Assembly (NCBI GenBank): GCA_049291875.1
Contig: JBATQE010000024.1
Location: 1-64,000, forward strand
DNA: 64,000 nt
Source of the DNA: CTSOIL-112 sp049291875
GTDB lineage: Bacteria; Pseudomonadota; Gammaproteobacteria; Burkholderiales; Burkholderiaceae
Reading direction: 5' to 3'
Each line of letters starts with the position of its first letter. Positions within the stretch are counted from its first letter, which is position 1. The position numbers and the translations under genes were made by a program. Below the pieces are notes generated by a model. It worked only from the letters and a program-made list of their open reading frames with translations. It did not search any database and had not been told where the DNA came from. Shown here in pieces: positions 1-8,109 of this stretch.

Positions 1-1
1 G

Positions 2-175
2 ATTGAGCATTACATGGACAGCAAATACCCGAATATGGAAACGGCCAAAATGCGTGATCGGGTTAAAGGTCGCAACATCACCAACAACGACTATTTCAAC
101 GGCAACATGGAAGCGCGTAACGCCCAATTGCACCACGGCGTGGGTGGCAAAAAGTCGCAAGGACTACTGTCATGA
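2..175 (+). CDS. Phage protein of unknown function (3' part only)
   Basis: An open frame runs in from the window edge and stops at the TGA overlapping the gemA start (ATGA). The visible 57 residues are charged and polar, ending GKKSQGLLS, and I do not recognise a domain. The four-base overlap with gemA shows that it belongs to the same early phage operon. The start and any N-terminal domain lie outside the window. Confidence 0.6.
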   Translation: MEHYMDSKYPNMETAKMRDRVKGRNITNNDYFNGNMEARNAQLHHGVGGKKSQGLLS

Positions 176-819
176 CCGGCCGCACCCTCGCGCAAATGCG
201 CCAAGCCGACTTGCAAAAAATCCACATTGCCAAAAAGCAACTGGGCTGGTCCGATGATGAATACCGCGCTGTGATTATGCGTATCAGCAAAGATGCGTCG
301 GATTCGGCTGGCGAATTGAATCACAAGCAACGTGCTGAGCTTTTGGCATACATGAAGTTCTGCGGGTTCAAAGTACGTCACGCCCGCAAGGACAACGCAG
401 GCAAGCGCCGCACACCGAGCCGACCGATTGCCGAGCGCTCTGACCAACTAAAAATGATGCGTGCGCTGTGGTTGCGTCTGCATGAGTCTGGCGCAATTGA
501 GAATGCGGACGAGCAAGGCTTGGTGACGTTTGCGACCAAACACACTCGTATTCAAGCATTGGAATGGTTGAGTGTGGAGCAAAATCAAAAGCTCATCGAA
601 ATACTGAAAAATTGGCTGGAGCGTGTGCGCATCAAGCCGTTCCGCGAGTCGTACTACAATCTACACCCTTTGGGCAAACGCATCGGTATGAAGTCAGATC
701 GGTTCATCCGAAATGAGTTGCAAAAAATACTGAAAGTGGATGTGGTCGAGTGTGACCTATTGCAATACCAAGCGTGTTTGGCTAAAGTCCGAAATGGGCT
801 TCAAAATCAACAACAGTGA
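172..819 (+). CDS. gemA: Mu Gp16/GemA family regulatory protein (DUF1018)
   Basis: This 215-residue protein has the typical opening of the Gp16/GemA family: a basic start with RTLAQMRQADLQKIHIAKKQ, then LGWSDDEYRAVI, and a following helix with LNHKQRAELL. In Mu, GemA is an early protein reported to affect host gene expression and DNA supercoiling; its exact role here is inferred. The start overlaps the preceding gene by four bases and the end overlaps the Mor gene region. A Mor homologue directly downstream supports the assignment. Confidence 0.85.
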   Translation: MTGRTLAQMRQADLQKIHIAKKQLGWSDDEYRAVIMRISKDASDSAGELNHKQRAELLAYMKFCGFKVRHARKDNAGKRRTPSRPIAERSDQLKMMRALWLRLHESGAIENADEQGLVTFATKHTRIQALEWLSVEQNQKLIEILKNWLERVRIKPFRESYYNLHPLGKRIGMKSDRFIRNELQKILKVDVVECDLLQYQACLAKVRNGLQNQQQ

Positions 820-827
820 GGCAAATC

Positions 828-1178
828 ATGAATGCACACGTTAAATTCCCCGACGGCTACCCTGAAATCCTTGAGCAGATGGGCTATGTGATTGCCCGCC
901 GCTTGGCCGATCATGGTGTGCCGGTGGAGCAATTGCAGGACTTGACGTTGGGCATCACAGAGGAGATTCGCTTCGAGGTCGGTGGGCGCGACACGTACAT
1001 ACCTAAAGGCCATTTATTTGAATTGTCACAACGCGATGAGGAGATTTACAATCAGTTCAAAGGCAATAATTACTACGAGCTGGCACGTAAGTACGGATTG
1101 ACTGAGATTCAAATTCGCTCCATTGTCAAACGGGGGCGAGAGCGTGATTTAGGCAAGCGTCAAGGATCACTGATTTAA
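828..1178 (+). CDS. Mor-family middle/late transcription activator
   Basis: A 116-residue protein of the Mu Mor/C family. An N-terminal dimerisation part is followed by a C-terminal helix-turn-helix, seen as YNQFKGNNYYELARKYGL with TEIQIRSIVKR as recognition helix. Mor proteins bind dyad sites and recruit host RNA polymerase to phage promoters. The ATG at 828 is preferred over an in-frame GTG at 816, because GAGG lies seven bases before it. The gene follows gemA, as in Mu. A perfect 18-base palindrome lies two bases beyond its stop and may be a target. Confidence 0.85.
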   Translation: MNAHVKFPDGYPEILEQMGYVIARRLADHGVPVEQLQDLTLGITEEIRFEVGGRDTYIPKGHLFELSQRDEEIYNQFKGNNYYELARKYGLTEIQIRSIVKRGRERDLGKRQGSLI

Positions 1179-1179
1179 T

Positions 1180-1197
1180 AAGTAAAGCGCTTTACTT
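1180..1197. promoter_or_regulatory. Perfect 18-bp palindrome after mor
   Basis: AAGTAAAGCGCTTTACTT is identical to its own reverse complement. It sits between the mor stop and the lysis cassette, and no T-tract follows directly, so it looks more like a dimeric protein operator than a terminator. Mor/C proteins of Mu bind dyad elements near middle and late promoters, so a Mor site is the natural guess, but nothing here proves it. Confidence 0.5.
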
Positions 1198-1208
1198 TCG
1201 ATTTTGAG

Positions 1209-1240
1209 GACACCGCCACACAATGGCGGTGTCTTTTTTT
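1209..1240 (+). terminator. Rho-independent terminator before endolysin
   Basis: A ten-base-pair perfect stem (GACACCGCCA with TGGCGGTGTC), a five-base loop and seven T residues make a textbook terminator. It lies 30 bases after the mor stop and ends just before the endolysin start. It probably ends the early transcript, so the lysis genes need either read-through or a promoter very close to them. Confidence 0.85.
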
Positions 1241-1255
1241 ACATCGGAGCGCGTC

Positions 1256-1708
1256 GTGAAAACCAGTCATGCGGGTTTATCTGTCATCAAAAAATGGGAA
1301 GGTTTTCGTTCAAAGCCGTATCTATGTCCGGCGGGCGTAGCGACTATTGGCTACGGCTCCACCGTGTACCCCGATGGCCGCGCGGTCAGTCTGCGTGACC
1401 CATCCATTACCGAAGCACAGGCGGTTGAAATACTCGCGGCGACGTTGGTCAAGTACGAGGACGCGGTGCGTCGCTACACCGCAAACGCTAAAAAACCAAT
1501 CAGCCAAAATCAGTTCGACGCACTGGTGTCCTTTGCGTACAACGTGGGCATTGGTAACTTGCAAAAATCATCCTTGTTGCGCTTGGTCAATGCGGGCAAC
1601 TTTGCAGGTGCTGGGCGTGAGTTCGGTAAGTGGGTATTTGCCAAAGGCAAAAAACTGCAAGGCTTGGTGGATCGCCGCGCCGACGAATCCTACCTATTTG
1701 CAAGCTGA
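1256..1708 (+). CDS. Phage endolysin, glycoside hydrolase 24 / R21-type lysozyme
   Basis: A muramidase that cleaves peptidoglycan for host lysis. The catalytic pattern E-8-C-5-T is visible as KKWEGFRSKPYLC followed by PAGVATIGYG, the Cys variant of the Glu-Asp-Thr triad seen in R21-like endolysins. The GTG at 1256 (GGAG about seven bases upstream; protein begins MKTSHAGLSVIKKWEG) is preferred to the ATG at 1223, because the latter lies inside the terminator hairpin. At 150 residues it has the usual family length. There is no clear signal-anchor segment, so it needs a holin; a candidate follows. Confidence 0.88.
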   Translation: MKTSHAGLSVIKKWEGFRSKPYLCPAGVATIGYGSTVYPDGRAVSLRDPSITEAQAVEILAATLVKYEDAVRRYTANAKKPISQNQFDALVSFAYNVGIGNLQKSSLLRLVNAGNFAGAGREFGKWVFAKGKKLQGLVDRRADESYLFAS

Positions 1709-1716
1709 GGTCACTC

Positions 1717-1989
1717 ATGAAAAATGTTTTGCGCGAATTGGTGCAGTCCGGCGGATCAGGCAAAGCCTCGCATACCAAATTTTGGGCGAATGTAGCGTAT
1801 GCCGCCGCGACCGTGTGCTTTGTGCGCTTTGAGTGGTTTGCGACCGACCCGCATATTGAACTGTGGCTGGTCTATCTCGGCACGGTCGCAGGCGTGGCCA
1901 GCGTGAGCAAACTGCTTTCACTACGCTACAACGCCAACTATAACGGTATGAGCGACGCTGATAATCCCGCCAATGGAGGTGCGTCATGA
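1717..1989 (+). CDS. Small membrane protein, probable holin
   Basis: This 90-residue protein has two hydrophobic stretches (around residues 22-36, FWANVAYAAATVCFVRF, and 47-62, IELWLVYLGTVAGVASVSK) with charged ends. It is encoded between the endolysin and the Rz/Rz1 genes and overlaps Rz by four bases. Position and topology fit a two-helix holin, but no family-specific motif was recognised. The ATG is preceded by GAGG seven bases upstream. Confidence 0.6.
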   Translation: MKNVLRELVQSGGSGKASHTKFWANVAYAAATVCFVRFEWFATDPHIELWLVYLGTVAGVASVSKLLSLRYNANYNGMSDADNPANGGAS

Positions 1990-2546
1990 GTTTTTGGCAA
2001 ATCATTTCAGGCGCAGCCGTTGGTCGCTATCGTCTGTATTTTTGGTTGGGCTTGGCGATATCTGCAGTCGGTATATTGGGTACGGTGTATTTCAGCGGAT
2101 ATCGTTCAGGCGTGCATTCGGTACAAGCCGACTGGGATGCGGAGAAAGCGGCACAAACGACCGTTGTGCGCGATTTGGAAACCAAGCAAGCGAATGTGTC
2201 AACGCAGTCTGAGCAAGCGCACACAGAGGCGAATACGCGCATACAAACCATTTTCAAAGACCGCTTTGTTTATATCACCCGTGAGGCCAAAAATGCAAAA
2301 GCTGAAAATCCTGCTTGTACTATTCCCACTCGTTTTATCAGCGTGTGGAACTCCGCAAATCGTGCCGAGCCGATTCCCGAAGCCTCCGGCCAGTCTGATG
2401 ATTCCGCCAGTGGAATTACGCTCGATGACATTGCAGCCCAGCATGACCGAGAAGCCGAGCAATACCACATCAACGCCCAGCGATTGAGCGACCTGCAACA
2501 TTGGGTGAATGAGCAAGTTCGTGTCAGTGAAGAGGTATCCAAATGA
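1986..2546 (+). CDS. Rz-like inner-membrane spanin
   Basis: This 186-residue protein has one N-terminal membrane segment (about residues 18-40, LYFWLGLAISAVGILGTVYF). A long polar, coiled-coil-prone periplasmic part follows (EKAAQTTVVRDLETKQANV and onward). This is the layout of an i-spanin, which with Rz1 fuses inner and outer membranes at the last step of lysis. The proof is positional: a complete Rz1 lipoprotein gene is encoded inside it in another frame. It overlaps the holin candidate and the next gene by four bases each. Confidence 0.85.
   Translation: MSFWQIISGAAVGRYRLYFWLGLAISAVGILGTVYFSGYRSGVHSVQADWDAEKAAQTTVVRDLETKQANVSTQSEQAHTEANTRIQTIFKDRFVYITREAKNAKAENPACTIPTRFISVWNSANRAEPIPEASGQSDDSASGITLDDIAAQHDREAEQYHINAQRLSDLQHWVNEQVRVSEEVSK
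2293..2487 (+). CDS. Rz1-like outer-membrane spanin lipoprotein, nested in Rz
   Basis: A 64-residue protein read in the +1 frame, wholly inside Rz. It has a signal peptide (MQKLKILLVLFPLVLSAC) with lipobox LSAC and lipidated Cys18, then a short proline-rich mature part (PQIVPSRFPKPPASLMIPP). This is the classic o-spanin form. GAGG lies six bases before the ATG. Nested Rz1 genes are often missed by gene finders. Confidence 0.88.
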   Translation: MQKLKILLVLFPLVLSACGTPQIVPSRFPKPPASLMIPPVELRSMTLQPSMTEKPSNTTSTPSD

Positions 2547-2983
2547 AAATTGCCTTCTACAAATATCCTGCAAAAGCAGCATGGTACAAGGTGTTGCATC
2601 ATCAATTGGTCTGCTGGTGGACGCATGGCCGATACAGTCATGTTGAGGTGATTTTTGGCCGAAATCCAAACGGCACATATATGTGTGCCTCGGCCTCAGC
2701 GCGGGACAGCGGCGTTCGGTTCAAAGACATCAACTTGGTATCTGAGAAATGGGACATTGTGGACATTCGCGCAGACCAAGCGCAGGCATTGGCTTGGTTC
2801 AATGGTCAGGCAGGTAAGCGATACGACTATTTGGCTTGGCTCGGTTTTTTGTTCCGCGAAGTCACCGGTAGTAAAGACCGCTGGTTTTGTAGCGAGGCTG
2901 TCGCCGCCGCCATCGGCTTTTCTGACCCTTGGCGGTTTGACCCTAATACGCTCTACACGGTATTGACACGGACACAACCATGA
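2543..2983 (+). CDS. Permuted NlpC/P60 (YiiX-like) cysteine peptidase-fold protein
   Basis: A 146-residue protein with the marks of the circularly permuted papain fold: an early His in GRYSHVEVIF and a later catalytic Cys in DRWFCSEAVAAAIG, with a hydrophobic YDYLAWLGFLF stretch between them. Such proteins act on peptidoglycan peptides or amide/lipid bonds. Homologues occur in Mu-like phages, where the role is not settled. It overlaps Rz and the next gene by four bases, so it may belong to the lysis module. Confidence 0.7.
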   Translation: MKIAFYKYPAKAAWYKVLHHQLVCWWTHGRYSHVEVIFGRNPNGTYMCASASARDSGVRFKDINLVSEKWDIVDIRADQAQALAWFNGQAGKRYDYLAWLGFLFREVTGSKDRWFCSEAVAAAIGFSDPWRFDPNTLYTVLTRTQP

Positions 2984-3201
2984 ACGGTGATATTGCAGAC
3001 CGCGCCGAGCAGCAGATTGAGGATTTTCGTGATGACGCCATCAACGAGATTCGCAATGCGCAGGCCGAGCAAGCAACGCACGAGTCCGCGTACTTTTGCG
3101 AGGATTGTGACCGGTTGATTCCCGAAGCGCGGCGAGCCGCGATTAAAGGTGTGACGCGCTGTGTGGCGTGCCAAACGATTTTTGAAAGACAACACAAATG
3201 A
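2980..3201 (+). CDS. TraR/DksA-type zinc-finger protein
   Basis: A 73-residue protein with an N-terminal helix (DIADRAEQQIEDFRDDAINE) and a C4 zinc finger (CEDC, 17 residues, then CVAC). This matches the short TraR-like branch of the DksA family. These proteins insert into the RNA polymerase secondary channel and mimic DksA/ppGpp, shifting host transcription. They are common in Mu-like and conjugative elements. Four-base overlaps on both sides place it in the phage operon. Confidence 0.85.
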   Translation: MNGDIADRAEQQIEDFRDDAINEIRNAQAEQATHESAYFCEDCDRLIPEARRAAIKGVTRCVACQTIFERQHK

Positions 3202-3479
3202 CATTTAGTTTTGAACCGCAGTGGCTCATTGGAATTTTAGTTTCTTACATTGGTTTGTGGGTAGCCATTGGCAAATATTTATTTGGAAAAATAGATAAGC
3301 GTTTCGACGAACTAAGAGACCGAACTTTACAACTCGAAAAAGATTTTATTGAGCATAAAACCAGAATGCCGCTGGAGTATCAGCGGCGCGAGGATGCCAT
3401 TCGTTTTGAAACCGTGCTCAATGCCAAGCTGGACAATATTTTTAATCGTGTGGATCAAATCAGGGACAAACAACCATGA
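3198..3479 (+). CDS. Phage membrane-anchored coiled-coil protein, unknown role
   Basis: This 93-residue protein has one N-terminal membrane segment (WLIGILVSYIGLWVAIGKYL) followed by a charged helix likely to form a coiled coil (KIDKRFDELRDRTLQLEKDF). I do not recognise a named family. Genes of this type lie between the lysis and packaging genes of many Mu-like phages. The base composition is more AT-rich than its neighbours at the start of the gene. Confidence 0.6.
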   Translation: MTFSFEPQWLIGILVSYIGLWVAIGKYLFGKIDKRFDELRDRTLQLEKDFIEHKTRMPLEYQRREDAIRFETVLNAKLDNIFNRVDQIRDKQP

Positions 3480-3784
3480 CACCAGACATCGCTAAAGCCC
3501 GCCGCGAAAACCTGCGCTGGGTGATTTTACAAGCACTCAATTCCGCGCGTCCCATCGGCGCATCAGAGTTAGTGATTTACTCGGCGGTACAACCCGTCGT
3601 GCCGGACGTGACGCAACTCGAATTGCGTCGCGAACTGGACTATTTGGCCGAGCGTGAATTGATTGAGCTGACCGAGCAGGATAGCCCCGCGTGGTTCGCC
3701 AAACTCGCCCGTTACGGCGTCGATGTGGTTGAGTACACGGTGACGTGCGAAGCTGGTATCGCTCGTCCTAAAAAATATTGGTGA
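3476..3784 (+). CDS. Winged-helix-like phage protein
   Basis: This 102-residue protein appears to hold a winged helix: a first helix (RENLRWVILQALNSA), a turn with helix (GASELVIYSAVQ), then VTQLELRRELDYLAERELIEL, which looks like a recognition helix and the start of a wing. DNA binding is an inference from this pattern. Its place directly before the small-terminase gene is typical for Mu-like phages. Confidence 0.6.
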   Translation: MTPDIAKARRENLRWVILQALNSARPIGASELVIYSAVQPVVPDVTQLELRRELDYLAERELIELTEQDSPAWFAKLARYGVDVVEYTVTCEAGIARPKKYW

Positions 3785-3789
3785 CCATT

Positions 3790-4311
3790 ATGCCTCCACG
3801 CTCAAAAGTGGCGGCATTGCCGCCCGAAGTCAAAGAATGGTTGGACAAGGCACTGGTCGAGAACAATTTCGCGGGCTATGAGTTGCTGGCCGCCGAACTC
3901 AAAGGCAAAGGCTACGAAATCAGCAAGACCGGCTTACACCGCTATGGTCAGCAGTTTGAAGACCGTCTGAATGCGTTGAAAATCGCTACCGAGCAAGCCC
4001 GTGCCGTGGTGCAAGCCAGCCCTGACGATGACGACGCGATGAATCAAGCATTGATTCGCGTCACACAGGAAAAGTTGTTCACGGTGATGATGGATTTGCA
4101 CATCGACCCTGAGCAAATTGACATCGCCAAACTCACGCGTTCGATTGCCGACCTGTCACGCTCATCCACTGCAGCCAAGGACTATGCGGCTAAGGTGCGT
4201 GAAAAAGCCCGTGCCGTCGCCGCAGAGGTCACGGCTACCGCGAAATCTGCCGGTCTGACCGACGAGGCGGTGGAAACGATTAAGAAAAAAATTCTGGGGA
4301 TTGCGTCATGA
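3790..4311 (+). CDS. Mu Gp27-like small terminase subunit (DUF3486)
   Basis: A 173-residue protein with the DUF3486 pattern: start MPPRSKVAALPPEVKEWLDK, then helix-turn-helix material (LLAAELKGKGYEISKTGLHRY), and long helices to the C-terminus. The Mu homologue gp27 is regarded as the small terminase subunit that recognises phage DNA. The large terminase is three genes downstream. The ATG at 3790 is preferred to in-frame TTG/GTG codons at 3778/3781. Confidence 0.82.
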   Translation: MPPRSKVAALPPEVKEWLDKALVENNFAGYELLAAELKGKGYEISKTGLHRYGQQFEDRLNALKIATEQARAVVQASPDDDDAMNQALIRVTQEKLFTVMMDLHIDPEQIDIAKLTRSIADLSRSSTAAKDYAAKVREKARAVAAEVTATAKSAGLTDEAVETIKKKILGIAS

Positions 4312-4409
4312 AGGTCGTGATTGCTGTTTTATGCATTTTTCTTGTCAGCAATGAGGCTTTTGCTTGGGGTGTCGTGCTGGGTTTTTTGCTTGGCTTGGGT
4401 TGGGATTGA
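4308..4409 (+). CDS. Very small hydrophobic phage peptide (33 aa)
   Basis: An ATG overlapping the stop of the DUF3486 gene (ATGA) opens a 33-codon frame. It encodes a hydrophobic peptide beginning MKVVIAVLCIFLVSNEAFAW and ending GLGWD. It looks like a signal peptide or a single membrane helix. The four-base overlap, the same linkage used by its neighbours, is the main argument that it is real. Function unknown. Confidence 0.5.
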   Translation: MKVVIAVLCIFLVSNEAFAWGVVLGFLLGLGWD

Positions 4410-4410
4410 T

Positions 4411-4587
4411 ATGTGTCCAACTTATTTTTCATGGCGTATCGCGTTGACTTGGCTGGTGATGCTGGTGCTGTTTTGTCTCTGTCTGACACCCGCCATTGCC
4501 CTTATCGCCGCGTGTTTTATTGCGGCAAAAATTGAAGACTGGCGCAGTCGCAATAAGCCCGCCGAATTTGAAGGTTGGATGGTTTAA
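4411..4587 (+). CDS. Small membrane protein, unknown function
   Basis: A 58-residue protein starting two bases after the preceding small gene. It has one long hydrophobic stretch (ALTWLVMLVLFCLCLTPAIA, continuing to LIAACFIAAK) and a polar tail (DWRSRNKPAEFEGW). The same frame is open upstream to 4321, but the ATG at 4411 fits the operon spacing best. No family recognised. Confidence 0.55.
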   Translation: MCPTYFSWRIALTWLVMLVLFCLCLTPAIALIAACFIAAKIEDWRSRNKPAEFEGWMV

Positions 4588-4604
4588 TTTTTTTGGAGAG
4601 CAAT

Positions 4605-5000
4605 ATGAACACTTTGATTGAGCGGGCAGTTGGAACGATTAAACAGGTGCATTATCAGCGCGTTGAAGGAACCACGACGACGATATGTTCTATTGAAACA
4701 ATATCTGGCTTTGTGTCTGTTGGTCAGTCATCGTGTTTCGATGTGAACAATTTTGATGAAAATGCGGGGCGAGTCTTTGCCTATGATAATGCGCTTGAAA
4801 AATTGGTTGAACACATCGTGTTTTTTACAAAACTAAATGTTTATCAATGCCGCGATGCCGAGTTTTTCAAAATGGATTCGGCACAGCAATCTCAGGTGAT
4901 TAACGCCTTGCTGGAGGCCTCTGCAAATCCTGCAAATGGTGATGACCGAGGTCATTTCCTGAACGCGGCCAACGCCCTGCAAGCGCAAATCAAAGACTGA
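4605..5000 (+). CDS. Phage Gp49/Gp66-family protein
   Basis: This 131-residue protein carries the pattern of the N4 Gp49/Sf6 Gp66 family: FVSVGQSSCFDVNNFDENAG, then RVFAYDNALEKLVEHI. Members are widespread in phages and have no settled function. GGAGAG lies five bases before the ATG. It ends two bases before the large terminase start, inside the packaging cluster. Confidence 0.7.
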   Translation: MNTLIERAVGTIKQVHYQRVEGTTTTICSIETISGFVSVGQSSCFDVNNFDENAGRVFAYDNALEKLVEHIVFFTKLNVYQCRDAEFFKMDSAQQSQVINALLEASANPANGDDRGHFLNAANALQAQIKD

Positions 5001-5002
5001 AT

Positions 5003-6526
5003 ATGACCTCCGCCGTCCTGATCCCCTACCAACAAGCATGGGTCGCTGATACCTCACAGGTCAAAGTCTGTGAGAAATCGCGCCGTGTGGGTTTGAGCTG
5101 GGGTGAGGCAGGCAATTCTGCACTCGAAGCCGCGCGTGCCGTGGGTGGGCAGGACACTTGGTACATCGGTTACAACAAAGATATGGCCGAGGAGTTCATC
5201 CTCGACTCGGCATTTTGGGCAAAAAATTATCAACTGGTCGCGGATAAAATAGAAGAGGAAGTCATTGCCGATGAGCGCGGTGATATTTTGACCTTCAAAA
5301 TGCGCTTCGCTTCGGGCAACCGCATCACCGCATTGTCATCCAGTCCGAGCAATCTGCGTGGTAAGCAAGGTCGCGTCATCATCGACGAGGCGGCGTTCCA
5401 CCCGAATCTGAAAGAGTTGCTCAAAGCCGCGTTCGCATTGCTCATCTGGGGCGGTTCGGTCTCGGTCATTTCCACCCATAACGGCGTGGATAACCCATTT
5501 AATGAGTTGGTCGAGGATATTCGCGCTGGTAAAAAGCCGTATTCATTGCACCGGATTGACTTCAAAGAAGCCATTGCACAGGGCTTATACAAGCGTATTT
5601 GCCAAGTGACCGGCAAAATCTGGACGGCTGAAGGTGAGACCGAATGGGAAGAGGAAATCCGCGCGATTTACCGTCCGAATGACGCTGAGGAGTTGGATGT
5701 TATCCCGTCACAATCAGGCGGTCAGTACATTTCCCGCGCTACGATTGAATCACGAATGAGCGCCGACACGCCGATTGTGCGCTACACCTGCACCGACGCA
5801 TTCGCGCAAAAGCCGGACTATGAGCGCGAATCTGACACGCAGGATTGGATTGATTTCAATTTAAAACCCGTGTTCGATCAATTCCCAGCGCATTACCGTC
5901 ACGCCCGCAGTAGTTCGGGCATGGACTTTGGGCGCAGCGGTGACTTGTCGGTGTTTACGCCGATTCTGGAGCTGCAAGGTTTGCAACGGGTTGTGCCGTT
6001 CATGCTCGAGATGCGCAATGTACCGTTCAAGCAACAAGAGCAAATTGCGTTCTGGATCATTGATCGACTGCCGCGTTTCAATCACGGCGCATTTGACGCT
6101 CGCGGCAATGGTCAGTACTTGGCTGAGGTCGCCATGCAACGCTACGGCTCGACCAGCATCAGCCAAGTGATGCTATCCAATAAATGGTATCTGGAAAATA
6201 TGCCACGCCTCAAAGCCGCGCTCGAAGATGGCAATTTGTCGCAATTGCCACGCGATCAGGATGTGCTGGACGATTTGCGGGCGATTGAGGTAATCGCAGG
6301 CATTCCCAAACTGTCCGACACGGCGCGTACCAAAAAAGATGGCAAACAGCGGCACGGTGACGCGGCGATTGCGATTGCATTGGCGTGGTTCTCAGCATCG
6401 CAAGACGGCGGTGTGATTGAGTACACACCAGTTCCCAAAAACGGTATTCCCGAACACACAAATCCGATGCGCCCGAATGAGTATGCGGATATGCAGGCGT
6501 ACAACATCGAAAAACAATGGCGGTAA
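5003..6526 (+). CDS. Large terminase subunit (Mu Gp28-like)
   Basis: This 507-residue protein is the motor and nuclease that packages phage DNA. A Walker-A-like region is seen near the N-terminus (CEKSRRVGLSWGEA, about residues 23-36). The Walker B is GRVIIDEAAFH, with the acidic pair at about 128-129. The C-terminal RNase-H-like nuclease begins with an acidic motif (SGMDFGRSGDLS). Length and order match Mu gp28. It is followed without a gap by the portal gene. Confidence 0.9.
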   Translation: MTSAVLIPYQQAWVADTSQVKVCEKSRRVGLSWGEAGNSALEAARAVGGQDTWYIGYNKDMAEEFILDSAFWAKNYQLVADKIEEEVIADERGDILTFKMRFASGNRITALSSSPSNLRGKQGRVIIDEAAFHPNLKELLKAAFALLIWGGSVSVISTHNGVDNPFNELVEDIRAGKKPYSLHRIDFKEAIAQGLYKRICQVTGKIWTAEGETEWEEEIRAIYRPNDAEELDVIPSQSGGQYISRATIESRMSADTPIVRYTCTDAFAQKPDYERESDTQDWIDFNLKPVFDQFPAHYRHARSSSGMDFGRSGDLSVFTPILELQGLQRVVPFMLEMRNVPFKQQEQIAFWIIDRLPRFNHGAFDARGNGQYLAEVAMQRYGSTSISQVMLSNKWYLENMPRLKAALEDGNLSQLPRDQDVLDDLRAIEVIAGIPKLSDTARTKKDGKQRHGDAAIAIALAWFSASQDGGVIEYTPVPKNGIPEHTNPMRPNEYADMQAYNIEKQWR

Positions 6527-6528
6527 TC

Positions 6529-8109
6529 ATGGCAATCCTTGATCAATACGGTAACCCGATTCAAACCAAAACATTAGACGAGCCACAAACGGCGCGACTG
6601 GTGCATTTGCAAAAAGCCACCATCGGCCATCCGACGCGCGGCATCACTCCGGCCAAACTCAATCAGATTTTAGAGGATGCAGAAAAAGGCAATCTGGTGG
6701 CGCAACACGAATTGTTTGAAGACATGGAGGAGCGTGACGCGCACATGTTCAGCGAGCTGTCAAAACGCAAACGTGCGGTGACTAAGCTCGGTTGGGACAT
6801 TGTGCCACCGCACAACGCCACGCCTGCTGAAAAGCAACTGGCTGAGTATGCCAAAGAGTTGCTGCACGACATGACCGATTTCGAAGACATGATGTTTGAC
6901 GCGCTCAATGGCATTGGCCACGGTTTTTCGGCGATTGAGTACACATGGCAACGCATCGGCTCGGACTGGACGATTGGCAAGTTTGAGCATCGCCCGCAGT
7001 CGTGGTTCAAGATGGACGAGGCACGCACCGGTTTATTGCTTCGCGGCGATGGTGGCGATGGTGTGCCGTTGCAAGCGTTTAGCTGGATGATGCACACGCA
7101 CCGTGCCAAGAGTGGCTATCTGGCACGCAGTGGCTTGTATCGTGTGCTGGTCGGCCCGTATCTGTACAAGTTTTTCAGCGCTGGTGATTTGGCTGAGTTG
7201 CTGGATATTTACGGCATTCCGTTGCGGATCGGTAAGTATCCGGCCAATGCCACTCAAGCGGAAAAGCTGACACTGTGGCAAGCCGTTGCGGGCATTGGCC
7301 ACAATGCCGCTGGTATCATGCCGCAGTCAATGTCGATTGATTTCGAGCAGGCTGTGGCGGGTTCTGAGAAGCCGTTCGAGTATATGATTGGCTGGTGCGA
7401 GCGCTCGCAATCCAAAGCCATTCTCGGTAGCACACTGACCAGCGATGCGGGCGCAACGGGTCTGGGTTCTGGACTGGCGGATATTCACAACGAGGTGCGG
7501 TTGGATATTCGTGATTCGGACTGCAAACAGTTGGCTGGCACGATCACACGCGATCTGATTTATCCGCTTTTGGCGATCAATAAAGGTGTGCAGGACGTGC
7601 GCCGTTGTCCGCATTTTGTATTCGATACGCAAGAAGCGGAAGACCTGAAATTGTATGCTGATAGCTTGCCCAAATTGACTGCCATCGGGATGCAGATACC
7701 TGCAAGTTGGGCGCACGATAAACTGCGCATTCCGCAGGCGCAGGACAATGAGGCGGTGTTGAGTACGCCATCGGTCACACCTGCCGAACCGAGCAAAAAC
7801 GACACAAAGTCGCAAACGCAATTGCGTTCGGCACTCAAAGCACACACTGAGCCGTCCGAGTTTGCTGACCAGCGGGCGATTGACGGTGCAATTGAGGGCA
7901 TGGCCGAGGATATTCGCCTGCTGGCCACGCAGTGGTTAGAACCTGCTGTGGTTGCGCTCAAACAGGCTGATTCGGCGGAGCAGGCGTTTAATATGTTGAC
8001 CGCCGCACATCCAAAAATTAATACCGAGGTATTGGCCGAGGCATTGGCTCGCGCGATGTTTGTATGTGACCTCATCGGTGCGGACAGCGCTGCGAAGGAT
8101 TTACAGTGA
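6529..8109 (+). CDS. Portal protein (DUF935, Mu Gp29-like)
   Basis: A 526-residue protein of the DUF935 family, the Mu-type portal through which DNA enters and leaves the head. The opening MAILDQYGNPIQ, the early acidic helices (LFEDMEERDAHMFSELSKRK) and the central GIGHGFSAIEYTWQRIGSDW are typical. The ATG at 6529 is chosen over an in-frame ATG at 6517 because it follows the terminase stop directly. It overlaps the head morphogenesis gene by four bases. Confidence 0.88.
   Translation: MAILDQYGNPIQTKTLDEPQTARLVHLQKATIGHPTRGITPAKLNQILEDAEKGNLVAQHELFEDMEERDAHMFSELSKRKRAVTKLGWDIVPPHNATPAEKQLAEYAKELLHDMTDFEDMMFDALNGIGHGFSAIEYTWQRIGSDWTIGKFEHRPQSWFKMDEARTGLLLRGDGGDGVPLQAFSWMMHTHRAKSGYLARSGLYRVLVGPYLYKFFSAGDLAELLDIYGIPLRIGKYPANATQAEKLTLWQAVAGIGHNAAGIMPQSMSIDFEQAVAGSEKPFEYMIGWCERSQSKAILGSTLTSDAGATGLGSGLADIHNEVRLDIRDSDCKQLAGTITRDLIYPLLAINKGVQDVRRCPHFVFDTQEAEDLKLYADSLPKLTAIGMQIPASWAHDKLRIPQAQDNEAVLSTPSVTPAEPSKNDTKSQTQLRSALKAHTEPSEFADQRAIDGAIEGMAEDIRLLATQWLEPAVVALKQADSAEQAFNMLTAAHPKINTEVLAEALARAMFVCDLIGADSAAKDLQ

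Noticed and set aside
1223..1255. ATG at 1223 as the endolysin start
   Set aside because: It falls inside the terminator hairpin and lacks a ribosome binding site; the GTG at 1256 has GGAG at proper distance and gives the normal family N-terminus.
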